This document shows, in pieces, positions 37,274 to 45,939 of a DNA stretch of 64,000 bases (positions within the stretch are counted from its first letter, which is position 1; each line of letters starts with the position of its first letter). Under the pieces are notes generated by a model. That model was not told the origin of the DNA. It saw only the letters and a program-made list of their open reading frames with translations, and made no database searches. The DNA comes from Cryobacterium sp. PH31-AA6. GTDB taxonomy: Bacteria; Actinomycetota; Actinomycetes; Actinomycetales; Microbacteriaceae. The DNA is taken from contig NZ_JASISS010000001.1 of the NCBI RefSeq assembly GCF_030063195.1, positions 1-64,000 on the forward strand. Reading direction: 5' to 3'. Made by a program: the position numbers and the translations under genes.

Positions 37274-37295
37274 AATGATACTAATTCGTTTCATT
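37274..37295. promoter_or_regulatory. Candidate TetR operator before the E1-alpha operon
   Basis: Half-sites AATGATACTAA and TTCGTTTCATT form a 22-base palindrome pairing at 9 of 11 positions. A TTGACG hexamer about 20 bases upstream suggests the plus-strand promoter runs into this palindrome. The AT-rich block stands out from its surroundings. Confidence 0.55.
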
Positions 37296-37346
37296 AAAAG
37301 GTAAACAACCTCGATCCCACAAGGGGAGAGGAAAAGGAGTTCTCCG

Positions 37347-38498
37347 ATGACCGCTCATACGCGGATGCCGCGGAAGCCGACGGTGCTCAAGCGCACCGTC
37401 CCTCTTGACCCGCCGGATACCTCGACCGCCGCGCCGTCGACTCCTCCAGCCGACAGCCCCATTGCGGGCGGTGACCGACTGGTCGAGTTCTACCGCAGCA
37501 TGATGCTGATCCGGCGCTTCGAAGAGCGCGCCGCCCGCGCGTACACGCAAGCGCTGGTTGGCGGCTACTGCCACCTCAACCTCGGCGAGGAGGCGGCCGT
37601 TGTCGGCCTGATGGCGGCGTTGCAGCCCACCGACTATCTCTTCACCAACTACCGCGAGCACGGCTACGCAATCACCCGTGGCATCGACCCGAACCGGGTG
37701 ATGGCTGAGCTGTTCGGCCGTGTCGACGGGGTCTCCAAGGGGTGGGGTGGTTCGATGCACATGTTCGATCTGGAGAAACGAATGCTCGGCGGCTACGGTA
37801 TCGTCGGTGGGCAGCTTCCGCTGGCCACGGGCGCGGCTCTGGCCATCGACTACCGCGGCGGCCCGGAGATCGTGCTCTGCACGATGGGTGACGGCACGAC
37901 CAACATCGGCGCCTTCCATGAGTCGCTCAACATCGCGGCGCTCTGGAACCTTCCGATCGTCTACGTTGTGATCAACAACCGCCTGGGTATGGCGACGACG
38001 GTCGACCGGGCATCGGCGGAGCCGGAACTCTACAAGCGGGCCTCCGCATACCGGATGGCCTCGGAGCGCGTCGACGGGCTCGACCCGCTGGCCGTGTACG
38101 AGGCGGCCGAGCGTGCCGTGGCTTCCGCCCGGGCCGGTAAGCCGTTCCTGCTCGAGGTGATGACCGAGAGGCTGCGGGGGCATTCCGTGGTCGACCCGGC
38201 GAAGTACCGCACGGCCGAGGAGATGAGCCTGGTCAAGGAACGCGACCCCGTTCCCGCCTGCGCCGCACGGCTCCTCGCCGACGGGCTGCTCGATCACGAG
38301 GCCCTCACCGCCATCGACGAGCGGGCAACGGCCCGCGCGAGCGAGGCCGCGGCGTTCGCCGAGAACAGCTCCTTCCCCGATGTGTCGACGCTGTTTGACT
38401 ACACCTACGCCACCCCGGTGCCCAACGACTCCCGCCGGCTACCCGGCGAACCGCTCTACAAACCGGCACCGCTGCCCGAGCTAGGAACGAACCCATGA
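37347..38498 (+). CDS. pdhA: Pyruvate/2-oxoacid dehydrogenase E1 component, alpha subunit
   Basis: 383 residues. The fold starts near residue 48 (FYRSMMLIRRFEERAARAYT), with GYCHLNLGEEAAVVG and the TPP/Mg2+ motif MGDGTTNIGAFHESLNIAA ending in NNRLGM near residue 215. C-terminal RLRGHSVVDPAKYR carries the conserved His. It decarboxylates a 2-oxo acid and passes the acyl group to E2 lipoate. The first ~45 residues are Pro/Thr-rich. Sequence is closest to PdhA-type E1; acetoin dehydrogenase (AcoA) is an alternative. First gene of a three-gene operon, good GGAG site. Confidence 0.9.
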   Translation: MTAHTRMPRKPTVLKRTVPLDPPDTSTAAPSTPPADSPIAGGDRLVEFYRSMMLIRRFEERAARAYTQALVGGYCHLNLGEEAAVVGLMAALQPTDYLFTNYREHGYAITRGIDPNRVMAELFGRVDGVSKGWGGSMHMFDLEKRMLGGYGIVGGQLPLATGAALAIDYRGGPEIVLCTMGDGTTNIGAFHESLNIAALWNLPIVYVVINNRLGMATTVDRASAEPELYKRASAYRMASERVDGLDPLAVYEAAERAVASARAGKPFLLEVMTERLRGHSVVDPAKYRTAEEMSLVKERDPVPACAARLLADGLLDHEALTAIDERATARASEAAAFAENSSFPDVSTLFDYTYATPVPNDSRRLPGEPLYKPAPLPELGTNP

Positions 38499-39511
38499 GC
38501 ATCATGACTTACCGTCAGGCGTTGCACGACACGATCCGCGAGGAGATGCGGCGCGACGACAATGTGTTCCTGATGGGCGAGGAGATCGGTCTCTTCGAGG
38601 GCGCATACAAGATCACGGCCGGCATGCTCGACGAGTTCGGAGAAAAGCGTGTGCGCGACACCGCAATCGCCGAGGAAGGCTTCACGGGCGCGGCGATCGG
38701 GGCCGCCATGCTGGGCCTGCGTCCCGTGGTGGAGATCATGACGATCAATTTTTCGCTGCTGGCCCTCGACCAGATCGTCAACCACGCCGCCAAGATCTAC
38801 GGCATGTTCGGCGGCCAGGCCAGGGTTCCCCTGGTCATTCGCACCCCGGGAGGCGGAGGACAACAGCTCGGTGCGACGCACTCGCAGAACATCGAGTTGT
38901 ACTACGCCTTTGTGCCCGGCATGAAAGTCGTCGCCCCCAGCACGCCCGCGGATGCCAAGGCGCTCATGCTCGCCGCGATCCGAGACGATGACCCCGTCCT
39001 GTTCCTGGAGAACCTCTCCCTCTATAACACCAAGGGTGAAGTGCCCGACGGTGATACCGCCGCGGTGATCGGCAAGGCCGCTGTGACCCGGCCGGGGCGT
39101 GACCTCACCCTCATCGGCTATTCACGGATGGCATGGGTCGCCGCCCAGGTTGCCGAGCAACTGGCGCACTCAGAGGGTCTCGACATCGAGGTGATCGACC
39201 TGCGCAGCCTGCGCCCCCTGGACCGCGAGACGATCGTGGAATCGGTCAAGAAGACCCACGCAGCCGTCGTGCTCGAAGATGACTGGCTCACCTACGGGAT
39301 CGGCGCCGAAATCGCCGCGACGATCTCCGACGGAGCCTTCGACTACCTGGACGCGCCCGTGCGCCGGGTCGCGATGGCCGAGGTCCCCCTTCCCTACTCG
39401 AAACCACTGGAGACGGCCGCGTTGCCGTCCGCGGATGACGTCATCGGCGCCATCCGTCAGACGCTCGACGCCGTCGGTCACCGCCGCAACCCGATGGGCA
39501 ACAACTCATGA
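38495..39511 (+). CDS. pdhB: Pyruvate/2-oxoacid dehydrogenase E1 component, beta subunit
   Basis: 338 residues. Begins MTYRQALHDTIREEMRRDDN, then FLMGEEIGLFEGAYKITAGM and the conserved RVRDTAIAEEGFTGAAIGAA. The C-terminal transketolase-like domain has DLTLIGYSRMAW and IDLRSLRPLDRETIVESVKK. It pairs with the alpha subunit to bind TPP at the interface. ATGA overlaps at both ends link it to E1-alpha and E2. Length is typical (325-340). Confidence 0.92.
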   Translation: MSIMTYRQALHDTIREEMRRDDNVFLMGEEIGLFEGAYKITAGMLDEFGEKRVRDTAIAEEGFTGAAIGAAMLGLRPVVEIMTINFSLLALDQIVNHAAKIYGMFGGQARVPLVIRTPGGGGQQLGATHSQNIELYYAFVPGMKVVAPSTPADAKALMLAAIRDDDPVLFLENLSLYNTKGEVPDGDTAAVIGKAAVTRPGRDLTLIGYSRMAWVAAQVAEQLAHSEGLDIEVIDLRSLRPLDRETIVESVKKTHAAVVLEDDWLTYGIGAEIAATISDGAFDYLDAPVRRVAMAEVPLPYSKPLETAALPSADDVIGAIRQTLDAVGHRRNPMGNNS

Positions 39512-40839
39512 TCGAAATCACCATGCCCCGCCTCTCCGACACCATGGAGGAAGGCGCCATCGCGATCTGGCACAAGCAACCAGGCGACAGGGTCGAGATC
39601 GGCGACGTGCTCGTCGAGATCGAGACCGACAAGGCCACCATGGAATTCGAGGCCTACGAGGCCGGCACTCTGGTCACACAACTCGTGCCCGAGGGCGAGG
39701 TGGCCACGATCGGAACGCCGATTGCGCTGCTCGATGATGGCAAACAGGATGCCGCGACCGCGCCTTCATCCGCCGCACCGGACGCCGCCGATGTACCTCC
39801 CACTCCCGCCACCCCTAAGCTCGCAGACGCAGCGCCCGCTCCCGATTCCCGGCCGCTGCCGTCGACGGATGCGGTACGCGACGATGGCACCCGGTTGTTC
39901 GCGTCACCGCTCGTGCGCAAGCTGGCCCGCGAGAACCATCTGGACCTCAGCCAACTGCACGGCACGGGGCCAGGCGGCCGCATCATCCGTGCCGATACTG
40001 ACGAACTGCTCGCTCACCCGGCGCCCGCCTCTGGCGACGCGGGCGAGCCCGCAGTGCACGCGGTGCCCGCAGCGCCCGCAGTGCCCGCAGTAAAATCCTC
40101 AACGCCGGCCGCATCCGCTCCGCTCATCGACGACAAGCGCGGCTCCGACGCGGTCCCGCTCAGCAACATGCGCCGCGTCATCGCGCGGCGCCTGGGCGAG
40201 AGCGCCCGGAACATTCCGCACTTCTACGTCACAGCGGTCGCCGATGCCGAGAACCTTGTTCTCCTGCGCACGCAGTTGAACGCGCAGCTCGTGGCAGCGG
40301 GGAGGGGAAAAATCAGCGTCAATGACCTGCTGATCCGGGCCAGTGCGCTTGCGTTGCGGGAGCATCCGCGGGTGAACGCGTCATATATCGACGATGCCAG
40401 CGGCGAGATGCTCGTGCACAATCGGGTCAACGTCGGTGTGGCCGTTGCGTCGGAGAACGGGCTCGTCGTTCCGGTGATCGAGAACGCAGACCAGAAGACC
40501 GTTACGCAGCTCGGCACCGAGACTCGTCACCTCGTGGCCCTGGCGAATGCGAAGAAGCTCACCGTGCAGCAGATGTCCGGTGGAACCTTCACCATCAGCA
40601 ACCTCGGCATGTTCGGCGTCGACCAGTTCACGGCGATCATCAATCCGCCTGAGGGAGCAATTCTCGCGGTCGGCGGCACGGCACGGGAAGCCGTCATCGT
40701 CGGCGACGAGATTCTCCCTCGACACCGGATGCGTTACACGCTGTCGGCTGACCACCGCATCATTGACGGTGCCCTCGCCGCACAGTTCCTGCAGACACTG
40801 ACTCGCCTGATCGAGAACCCGTGGACAATTATCGCGTGA
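39508..40839 (+). CDS. pdhC: Dihydrolipoamide acyltransferase E2 component
   Basis: 443 residues in three parts. Lipoyl domain at 1-78 with the lipoylated Lys in EIETDKATMEFEAYEAG. An Ala/Pro-rich linker leads to the E3/E1-binding domain (FASPLVRKLARENHLDLSQL, GTGPGGRI) near 132-165, and after a second linker the catalytic domain has the active His in LSADHRIIDGALAAQFL at the C-terminus. One lipoyl domain, as in most bacterial E2s of this type. No E3 (lpd) gene is adjacent, so the complex must use a dihydrolipoamide dehydrogenase encoded elsewhere. Confidence 0.93.
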   Translation: MIEITMPRLSDTMEEGAIAIWHKQPGDRVEIGDVLVEIETDKATMEFEAYEAGTLVTQLVPEGEVATIGTPIALLDDGKQDAATAPSSAAPDAADVPPTPATPKLADAAPAPDSRPLPSTDAVRDDGTRLFASPLVRKLARENHLDLSQLHGTGPGGRIIRADTDELLAHPAPASGDAGEPAVHAVPAAPAVPAVKSSTPAASAPLIDDKRGSDAVPLSNMRRVIARRLGESARNIPHFYVTAVADAENLVLLRTQLNAQLVAAGRGKISVNDLLIRASALALREHPRVNASYIDDASGEMLVHNRVNVGVAVASENGLVVPVIENADQKTVTQLGTETRHLVALANAKKLTVQQMSGGTFTISNLGMFGVDQFTAIINPPEGAILAVGGTAREAVIVGDEILPRHRMRYTLSADHRIIDGALAAQFLQTLTRLIENPWTIIA

Positions 40840-40878
40840 TTGACTCGTCTGCAGAGCGACCAGGAAAGAAGTGACGAT

Positions 40879-41211
40879 ATGCAGAAAGTTTCGTTGGCGG
40901 CACTCGCCCGGACCGAGCTGGAACTGGCGCTCCGCGCGCCCAGCGGACGGAGCGCCAGAACGGTGTTCGGAGGTCACGAGCACCAGCTTCGGCAGACTCT
41001 GATGGCGTTACGCGCCGGCGAGAGCCTCTCGGAGCACAAGAATCCGGGAGAGGCAACTCTGCTCGTGCTGGAGGGACGGGTGCTTCTTCGGTCGGGGGAA
41101 ACGTCCTGGAACGGTTCGCCGGACGACCTGATGACAATTCCGGATGGCCTGCATTCGGTGGATGCCCTCGAGGACAGTGTGATCTTGCTTACGGTGGTCA
41201 AGAGGCGGTGA
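40879..41211 (+). CDS. Small cupin-fold protein
   Basis: 110 residues, single cupin barrel. The segments MALRAGESLSEHKNPGEATL, VLEGRVLLRSGET and DLMTIPDGLHSVDALEDS match cupin motifs 1 and 2, with only one or two His retained (SEHKN, GLHSV). This is a frequent relative of LuxR/AraC-type sensory cupins without a DNA-binding part. The ATG at 40879 follows AAGAAGTGACGAT. It lies 39 bases after the E2 gene on the same strand and could be the last gene of the operon. Ligand unknown. Confidence 0.75.
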   Translation: MQKVSLAALARTELELALRAPSGRSARTVFGGHEHQLRQTLMALRAGESLSEHKNPGEATLLVLEGRVLLRSGETSWNGSPDDLMTIPDGLHSVDALEDSVILLTVVKRR

Positions 41212-41308
41212 CCGCACGAAGCCGTCGAGTCAAGCGACAGCCGAACGCACCGAGGCCCGTGAACAGGAAAAAACCAGATAGGCGGGATGTCGTGGATCAG
41301 TGGCTTCT

Positions 41309-41845
41309 ATGGCGTTTCACCGAGTACTGACGATCGGTCACTCCACTCGTGAGTTTGACGACGTACTTGCGATGCTGCGGGCGAATGGGGTGACCGAGCT
41401 GGTTGACGTGCGATCGTTTCCGTCATCGCGAAAGTTTCCGCAGTGGAATCAGGACGCGATCGAGGACGCGCTCCCCGCAGATCTGGGGTATCGATGGATC
41501 CGGGGCCTCGGAGGCCGCAGGCACACGCCGGCGGGTGTGACGAGTCCGAACACGGCGTGGCGGGTCAAGGCGTTCCGTGACTACGCCGACTACATGGCAA
41601 CCGAGGAATTCAGTTCCGGACTCGCTGAGCTGCTTCGGGTAGCGAACGAGTCGGTGCCCGCGATCATGTGCAGCGAGGCCGTGCCGTGGCGGTGTCACCG
41701 GCGGCTGATTACGGATGCGCTCATCATCGCGGGGGTAGAGGTGTTCGATATATTGTCCATCTCCTCGACCCGACGCGCGACGATGACCGAGTTCGCGCGG
41801 GTGCAGGACGGAATGATCGGCTATCCCGGATCGGGAGAAGAGTGA
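41309..41845 (+). CDS. DUF488 family protein
   Basis: 178 residues. LTIGHSTREFDDVLAMLRAN and LVDVRSFPSSRKFPQWNQDA form the N-terminal half of the DUF488 domain, and MCSEAVPWRCHRRLITDAL near residue 115 is the conserved Cys-containing C-terminal motif. These proteins often sit with DNA repair or restriction genes; their activity is unknown. A GTG three codons upstream (41300) is an alternative start. It is followed after two bases by an alkyltransferase-like gene, then by a uracil-DNA-glycosylase-like gene, in one coupled run. Confidence 0.85.
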   Translation: MAFHRVLTIGHSTREFDDVLAMLRANGVTELVDVRSFPSSRKFPQWNQDAIEDALPADLGYRWIRGLGGRRHTPAGVTSPNTAWRVKAFRDYADYMATEEFSSGLAELLRVANESVPAIMCSEAVPWRCHRRLITDALIIAGVEVFDILSISSTRRATMTEFARVQDGMIGYPGSGEE

Positions 41846-41847
41846 GC

Positions 41848-42138
41848 ATGGACGTGGCAGAGGAAGTTCGCACAATTGTCATGGCGATCCCCACGGGGTG
41901 CGTCGCAACCTACGGCGAGATCGCGCGCACACTCGGAATCGGCCCCCGGCAGGCTGGCCGGGCCGTTTCGCTGCTGGAGGGTGACGTGCCGTGGTGGCGG
42001 GTCGTTCACGCCGACGGCGCAACGGCAACGTGCCATGAAGGAGCTGCCCGAGCGCTGCTCGAGTTGGAAGGCGCTCCTTTTCACGACGACCGCGTTGACA
42101 TGGCCAAGGTCCGCGCTGCTGGAACCCATCGACGCTAA
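41848..42138 (+). CDS. Alkyltransferase-like (MGMT-fold) DNA repair protein
   Basis: 96 residues, only the DNA-binding domain of O6-alkylguanine-DNA alkyltransferase: IPTGCVATYGEIARTLGI, then RQAGRAVSLLEG, and DVPWWRVVHADG. At the position of the alkyl-acceptor motif PCHR it reads PWWR, so the reactive Cys is replaced by Trp, the hallmark of ATL proteins, which bind alkylated guanine and recruit nucleotide excision repair rather than reverse the damage. Starts two bases after the DUF488 stop; its TAA overlaps the next ATG (TAATG). Confidence 0.88.
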   Translation: MDVAEEVRTIVMAIPTGCVATYGEIARTLGIGPRQAGRAVSLLEGDVPWWRVVHADGATATCHEGAARALLELEGAPFHDDRVDMAKVRAAGTHRR

Positions 42139-42794
42139 TGGATGCCTTCGACGCGCTCCGACAGTCATTAGTCGACGATGAGGGCAATGCCGCAATGCGC
42201 CAGCACGGGTGGCAGCCCTTGTATACGGCGTCCTGGAGCGCCAGGATCGTGGTGATTGGGCAGGCACCTGGGCATAGGGCGCAAACGAGCGGTGTGCCGT
42301 GGGACGATGCCAGCGGGAAGAACTTGGTCGCCTGGCTGGGTGTCACTGAGGAGCAATTCCGGAATCCAAACCTGTTCTCTCTGCTCCCGATGGATTTCTA
42401 CTTCCCGGGGACCGGACGCAGCGGAGATCTACCGCCTCGGAAGGGTTTCGCGAAGCGTTGGCATCCACCGCTGCTCGCGCTGATGCCCGACATCCGGCTG
42501 ACCCTGCTGATCGGCCGGTACGCGCAGATTCACTACCTGGCGAATGCACGGCAGCACACGTTGACGGATACGGTGCGTAACTATCGGCGATTCGTCCCGG
42601 AGCGGTTTCCGCTCGTGCACCCCTCCCCGCTGAACTTTCGATGGCAGACCAGGAACCCCTGGTTCGTCACCGATGTGCTCCCCGAGCTACGCCGGCACGT
42701 CAGCGCCGCGCTCGACCATACGATCACGCGCGATCTGTCGTCGCAGAGTGGAAAGAACCCCGAGCACCCCGACAGTGAATGGGAGAATCGATGA
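42138..42794 (+). CDS. Uracil-DNA glycosylase family protein
   Basis: 218 residues. VVIGQAPGHRAQTSGVPWDD corresponds to UDG motif 1 (water-activating region), LFSLLPMDFYFPG to the uracil-stacking loop, and LVHPSPLNFRWQ to the HPSPLN minor-groove loop. Specificity may differ from family 1 Ung, as the catalytic Asp position is unclear. The C-terminal tail is polar. It is the third gene of DUF488-ATL-UDG, translated from an overlapping TAATG, which suggests a small base-damage repair cassette. Confidence 0.85.
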   Translation: MDAFDALRQSLVDDEGNAAMRQHGWQPLYTASWSARIVVIGQAPGHRAQTSGVPWDDASGKNLVAWLGVTEEQFRNPNLFSLLPMDFYFPGTGRSGDLPPRKGFAKRWHPPLLALMPDIRLTLLIGRYAQIHYLANARQHTLTDTVRNYRRFVPERFPLVHPSPLNFRWQTRNPWFVTDVLPELRRHVSAALDHTITRDLSSQSGKNPEHPDSEWENR

Positions 42795-42863
42795 AGCGAA
42801 CGCATCACGTTGGCTTCAGTGCGCCGTCTTTGTGTATGGGAGCGAGATCTTGGCGCTGCCGAT

Positions 42864-43461
42864 CTAGTCACAGGGTGGCAACCCGTGCAGGAGCTCGGTG
42901 AAGTGGTCGTCGGCATCGTCCCACGCGGCGAGCGGGCCCGCTTGACCAGCCCATAGTGACACGAGGTCACCGATGTTGCGGCGGCTTGCCACAGTGCGGA
43001 ACTGCCCGGTGAGCCAGTTCTGCACGGGGAAGGGCGCGATGTGTGTGTAGTCGGAATCGATCGTGCGGATGGCGCGCTTGGGTATCCCTCGAACGAGCGG
43101 GCCACCCCGCGATAGTCCGCGATGCCGTCTGCTGCGATGACTGGACGGGTGACGGCATTGACAACCTGGGGTACCACAACGAATGTGCCCACGAGTGAGT
43201 CTTCGAAAACGGCGGTAGGTACCGGTCCGGGCGTTGCGGTGGTTCCATGTCGAGTTCGGCGAAGAACGGTGCGAGGATTTCGAGCGCTGTTGAAAATTCG
43301 ACCCGTGAGCCGTCGGGCGAGGCTTCGCTGGGAACAGGGAGCCAGAGGTTCACGGCGAATGGGCTCTCTGTCAGGTGGCGCAGCACTTGGATGGTCGAGG
43401 AGAATCGCTCTCCGCTGTACCCATAGAGGCCGTACGACCCAAGACCACCCCGGTTGCTCAC
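42864..43461 (-). pseudogene. Nitronate monooxygenase (2-nitropropane dioxygenase-like), broken
   Basis: Reading minus strand, three pieces lie in different frames. From 43461: VSNRGGLGSYGLYGYSGER, VLRHLTESPFAVNLWLPVPS and FAELDMEPPQRPDRYLPPF. Next frame around 43210-43090: FEDSLVGTFVVVPQVVNAV, TRPVIAADGIADYRGVA. Third frame to the TAG at 42864: IRTIDSDYTHIAPFPVQNWL, TGQFRTVASRRNIGDLVSLW and AGQAGPLAAWDDADDHFTEL. Between pieces one and two the part holding the central flavin-binding strands is missing. The N-terminal ~40 residues are also absent. At least two frameshifts and a deletion make it non-functional. Confidence 0.75.
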
Positions 43462-43583
43462 GAGTCGGGCGCAAAGCCACCCAGTCCGCCCGGATCGGTG
43501 AACTTCGCGCTCAGCTGGCCTGCTCGGAAACCATTCGGGCCGACCAGGCCACCACTGCGCTACGCAACTAGGGAGTGAGGAAC

Positions 43584-43790
43584 ATGCCGGATTACATCAG
43601 CACCAAGGACGCCGCGTAGTTGGTACGTGTGGCGTTCAAGAACGCGTGTCATGGCGTGACGTTCAGCGTCAGGATGAGCACCGGCACCGGCACCGGCACC
43701 GGCACCGGCACCGGCACCGGCACCGGCACCGGCACCGGCACCGCGAGGCCGAGACGAACAGTTCTCAAGCCGTTTGCCAGAGCTAATCAA
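43584..43790 (+). pseudogene. Fragment of LPD29-type protein with in-frame stop
   Basis: From ATG 43584 the frame reads MPDYISTKDAA, a TAG stop at 43617, then LVRVAFKNACHGVTFSVRMS. This resembles the start of LPD29 domains (D-Y-I-S-x-K-x-x-A-x-L-x-R, then F-P-G-x-x-F-S-V-R), which occur in mobile-element and antirestriction-type proteins. The frame then runs into an 11-copy GCACCG repeat (Thr-Gly)n and a short tail. The remaining domain is absent, so it is a remnant. Family call is from recalled motif only. Confidence 0.5.
43678..43743. repeat. Hexanucleotide microsatellite (GCACCG) x 11
   Basis: Eleven perfect uninterrupted copies of GCACCG (66 bases) directly follow the LPD29-like fragment and encode Thr-Gly repeats in its frame. 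The absence of any substitution suggests recent expansion or ongoing slippage. Confidence 0.97.
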
Positions 43791-45199
43791 TGAGCCTCCT
43801 CACTGACCATGTTCATCTCGGCGACCTGGCGCTCCATGACCACGATGAAGACGCGGTAGAGAATCAGACCGAGGGCAGCGACCCCCGCAAGAATCAACAA
43901 CACGGATCCGTAGGAGGACGCCTGGCCGCCGTCGGTGATGCCGTCCAGCAGGTTGGGCTTGAGCTTCATCAGTGTTGCGGTGTACGCGATCCCGACCGGC
44001 ACGGCGATATTGATGGTGAGGTTGTAGAAACCGATGGCGATACCGGAGTTTTCGACCGGCACCCGCATGATGGCCGTCGACACGAGCGGGCCGTACATTA
44101 GCGCGAAGCCCATGCCGAACAAGATCATCGAGATCACGAAGATCCCGATCCATTTGCCCACCAACAGTGCGGGGATCAGCATCGAGACGACGATCACGAT
44201 CAACGCGATGGTGATTGCCTGTTCGGACGTGAGGAACCTGGCGATTTTGCCCGTGGCAGTGCCGACGATCACAGCGGCGATGTAGCCGGGGATTAGTAGC
44301 AGGGAGACCTCGCCGAGGTTGTAGCCGTAGACGTCGGAGATCAGGAACGAGAACAGGAAGGTGTAGCCCAGCTGGACCGAGTAGGTGATGAACACCACGA
44401 TGATCATGAGCGAGTACTGAGCGTTGGCGAAGAACGCGCTCGTGATCACGGCGTTGTCGTGGGTTCGGATGTGCCAGATGAAGAGACTCAGCCCCGCAGC
44501 GACAGGCAGCAGAAACCACCAGTTGAAGTTCTGCATGAACAGGATGACTCCGGTGGAGAACACCGCGATTAGAAAGAGGCCGAACACGTCCACATGGCCG
44601 CCGCCCGTCGCCTCCTCGGGCACGGTACGCAACACGACCGGGATGGCGAGCAGGGAAAGCAACGCGACCAGGAAGAAGGCCGCCCAGCCGATGTAGGTGG
44701 CGATGAAGCCGCTGCCGACGGTGCCGATCAGCAGAGACAGCTGGAAGGCCGCGGTGCTGAAGCCCAGACACTTCTTCTGCTCGTCGCCCCTGAAATGCTT
44801 GGTGACGTAGATCACGTAGAGGGTCTCGGCGGCCGCCAAGCCTGCGCTTTGAATCAGCCGGCCAACCAGGATCAGCCAGAAGTTGCCCTGAAAGATGAAG
44901 CCGACGAGCGACCCGATCGTCATCACGATGATCGCGAAGATGATGAGTTTCCGGATGCTGATCGAGTCGGCCAGCGCTGCGTACACCACCGCCCCGATAC
45001 CTATCAGGATGCCGGCCAAAGTGGCTTGCAGGCTGACAGTGTTGACCGGGAGGTCGAGATTCTCCGCCAATGCCGGTGACATGAACTTGAAGCCGTTGTC
45101 CAGCACAAGCGAGAACACGAAGAGGAACAGCAGGATGGGGACGGCACGGCTCGGTTTGCAGACCCGGGCTGGAACTGTGGTGTCAGTTGCGGTGCTCAT
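43787..45199 (-). CDS. MFS transporter, probable nucleoside-linked
   Basis: 470 residues with 12-14 predicted helices; the first is VPILLFLFVFSLVLDNGFKF. Loop 2-3 reads AALADSISIRKLIIFAIIV, weaker than the usual GxLaDrxGrrr motif. FSTAAFQLSLLIGTVGSGFI resembles helix 5 of the 14-helix TetA(L)/DHA2 type. The start overlaps the deoD stop (TGATG), so it is co-translated with a purine nucleoside phosphorylase. This context suggests nucleoside or base transport, although the family is usually an exporter. Confidence 0.8.
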   Translation of the reverse strand: MSTATDTTVPARVCKPSRAVPILLFLFVFSLVLDNGFKFMSPALAENLDLPVNTVSLQATLAGILIGIGAVVYAALADSISIRKLIIFAIIVMTIGSLVGFIFQGNFWLILVGRLIQSAGLAAAETLYVIYVTKHFRGDEQKKCLGFSTAAFQLSLLIGTVGSGFIATYIGWAAFFLVALLSLLAIPVVLRTVPEEATGGGHVDVFGLFLIAVFSTGVILFMQNFNWWFLLPVAAGLSLFIWHIRTHDNAVITSAFFANAQYSLMIIVVFITYSVQLGYTFLFSFLISDVYGYNLGEVSLLLIPGYIAAVIVGTATGKIARFLTSEQAITIALIVIVVSMLIPALLVGKWIGIFVISMILFGMGFALMYGPLVSTAIMRVPVENSGIAIGFYNLTINIAVPVGIAYTATLMKLKPNLLDGITDGGQASSYGSVLLILAGVAALGLILYRVFIVVMERQVAEMNMVSEEAH

Positions 45200-45909
45200 C
45201 AGGCCAGTTCCAGCGCGATCTCGATCATGGCGGTGAAGGCGGTCTGCCGTTCCTCGGGCGTGGTCTGGGCGCTAGTGACGATCTGGTCGCTGACGGTGAA
45301 GATGGCAAGCGCATCGACGCCCGCGGCCGCAGCGTTGGCGAACAGCCCTGCCGACTCCATCTCGACCGCAAGGATGCCCATCCTCATCCACGTGCTCAGG
45401 GCGTCAGGATCGGCGCCGTAGAACACATCGGATGAGAGAATGTTGCCGACGTGGGTGCGTTGACCGCGCTCGTCGGCGATCCGCTTGGCCTGCTCCAGGA
45501 GCCGATACGACGACAGTGCCGCCCAGTGACCGGGCAGGTTGAACTGGTCCAGATAATTGGAGTCGGTCGAGGCGCCCTGGGCGATGACGACGTCGTAGAG
45601 CTCCATGTTCTCCTGCATGGCGCCGCAGGTACCCACGCGGATCAGGTTCTTGACGCCGAAGTGATGGATCAGCTCGTAGCTATAGAGCGAGATGGAGGGA
45701 ATGCCCATTCCCGTGCCCATGACGGATACGGGGCGCCCTCGGTAGGTGCCTGTGAAGCCCAACATGTTGCGAACCTCGTTGAAGCAGCGGATGTCGTCGA
45801 AGTAGGTCTCGGCGATGAACTTCGCTCGCAGGGGGTCGCCGGGAAGAAGGATTGTCTCGGCGATGTCCACCCCCTTCGGATCAATGTGGGGTGTGCTGGT
45901 CGTGATCAT
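45199..45909 (-). CDS. deoD: Purine nucleoside phosphorylase, DeoD type
   Basis: 236 residues, hexameric low-molecular-mass PNP. It cleaves purine (deoxy)nucleosides with phosphate to base and (deoxy)ribose-1-phosphate. Begins with the phosphate-binding IAETILLPGDPLRAKFIAE, then NMLGFTGTYRGRPVSVMGTG, the purine-pocket EMESAGLFANAAAA near 178, and TVSDQIVT with the general-acid Asp near 205. Length matches the family (230-240). First gene of an operon with an MFS gene, divergent from a GntR regulator and with two operators over its promoter. Confidence 0.95.
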   Translation of the reverse strand: MITTSTPHIDPKGVDIAETILLPGDPLRAKFIAETYFDDIRCFNEVRNMLGFTGTYRGRPVSVMGTGMGIPSISLYSYELIHHFGVKNLIRVGTCGAMQENMELYDVVIAQGASTDSNYLDQFNLPGHWAALSSYRLLEQAKRIADERGQRTHVGNILSSDVFYGADPDALSTWMRMGILAVEMESAGLFANAAAAGVDALAIFTVSDQIVTSAQTTPEERQTAFTAMIEIALELA

Positions 45910-45939
45910 GATGGGACTCCTTTGTCTGCGTTGCAGTAT

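Noticed and set aside
43678..43743. Short regular repeats as a CRISPR array
   Set aside because: The 6-base unit has no spacers and is a pure microsatellite; no cas genes are nearby.
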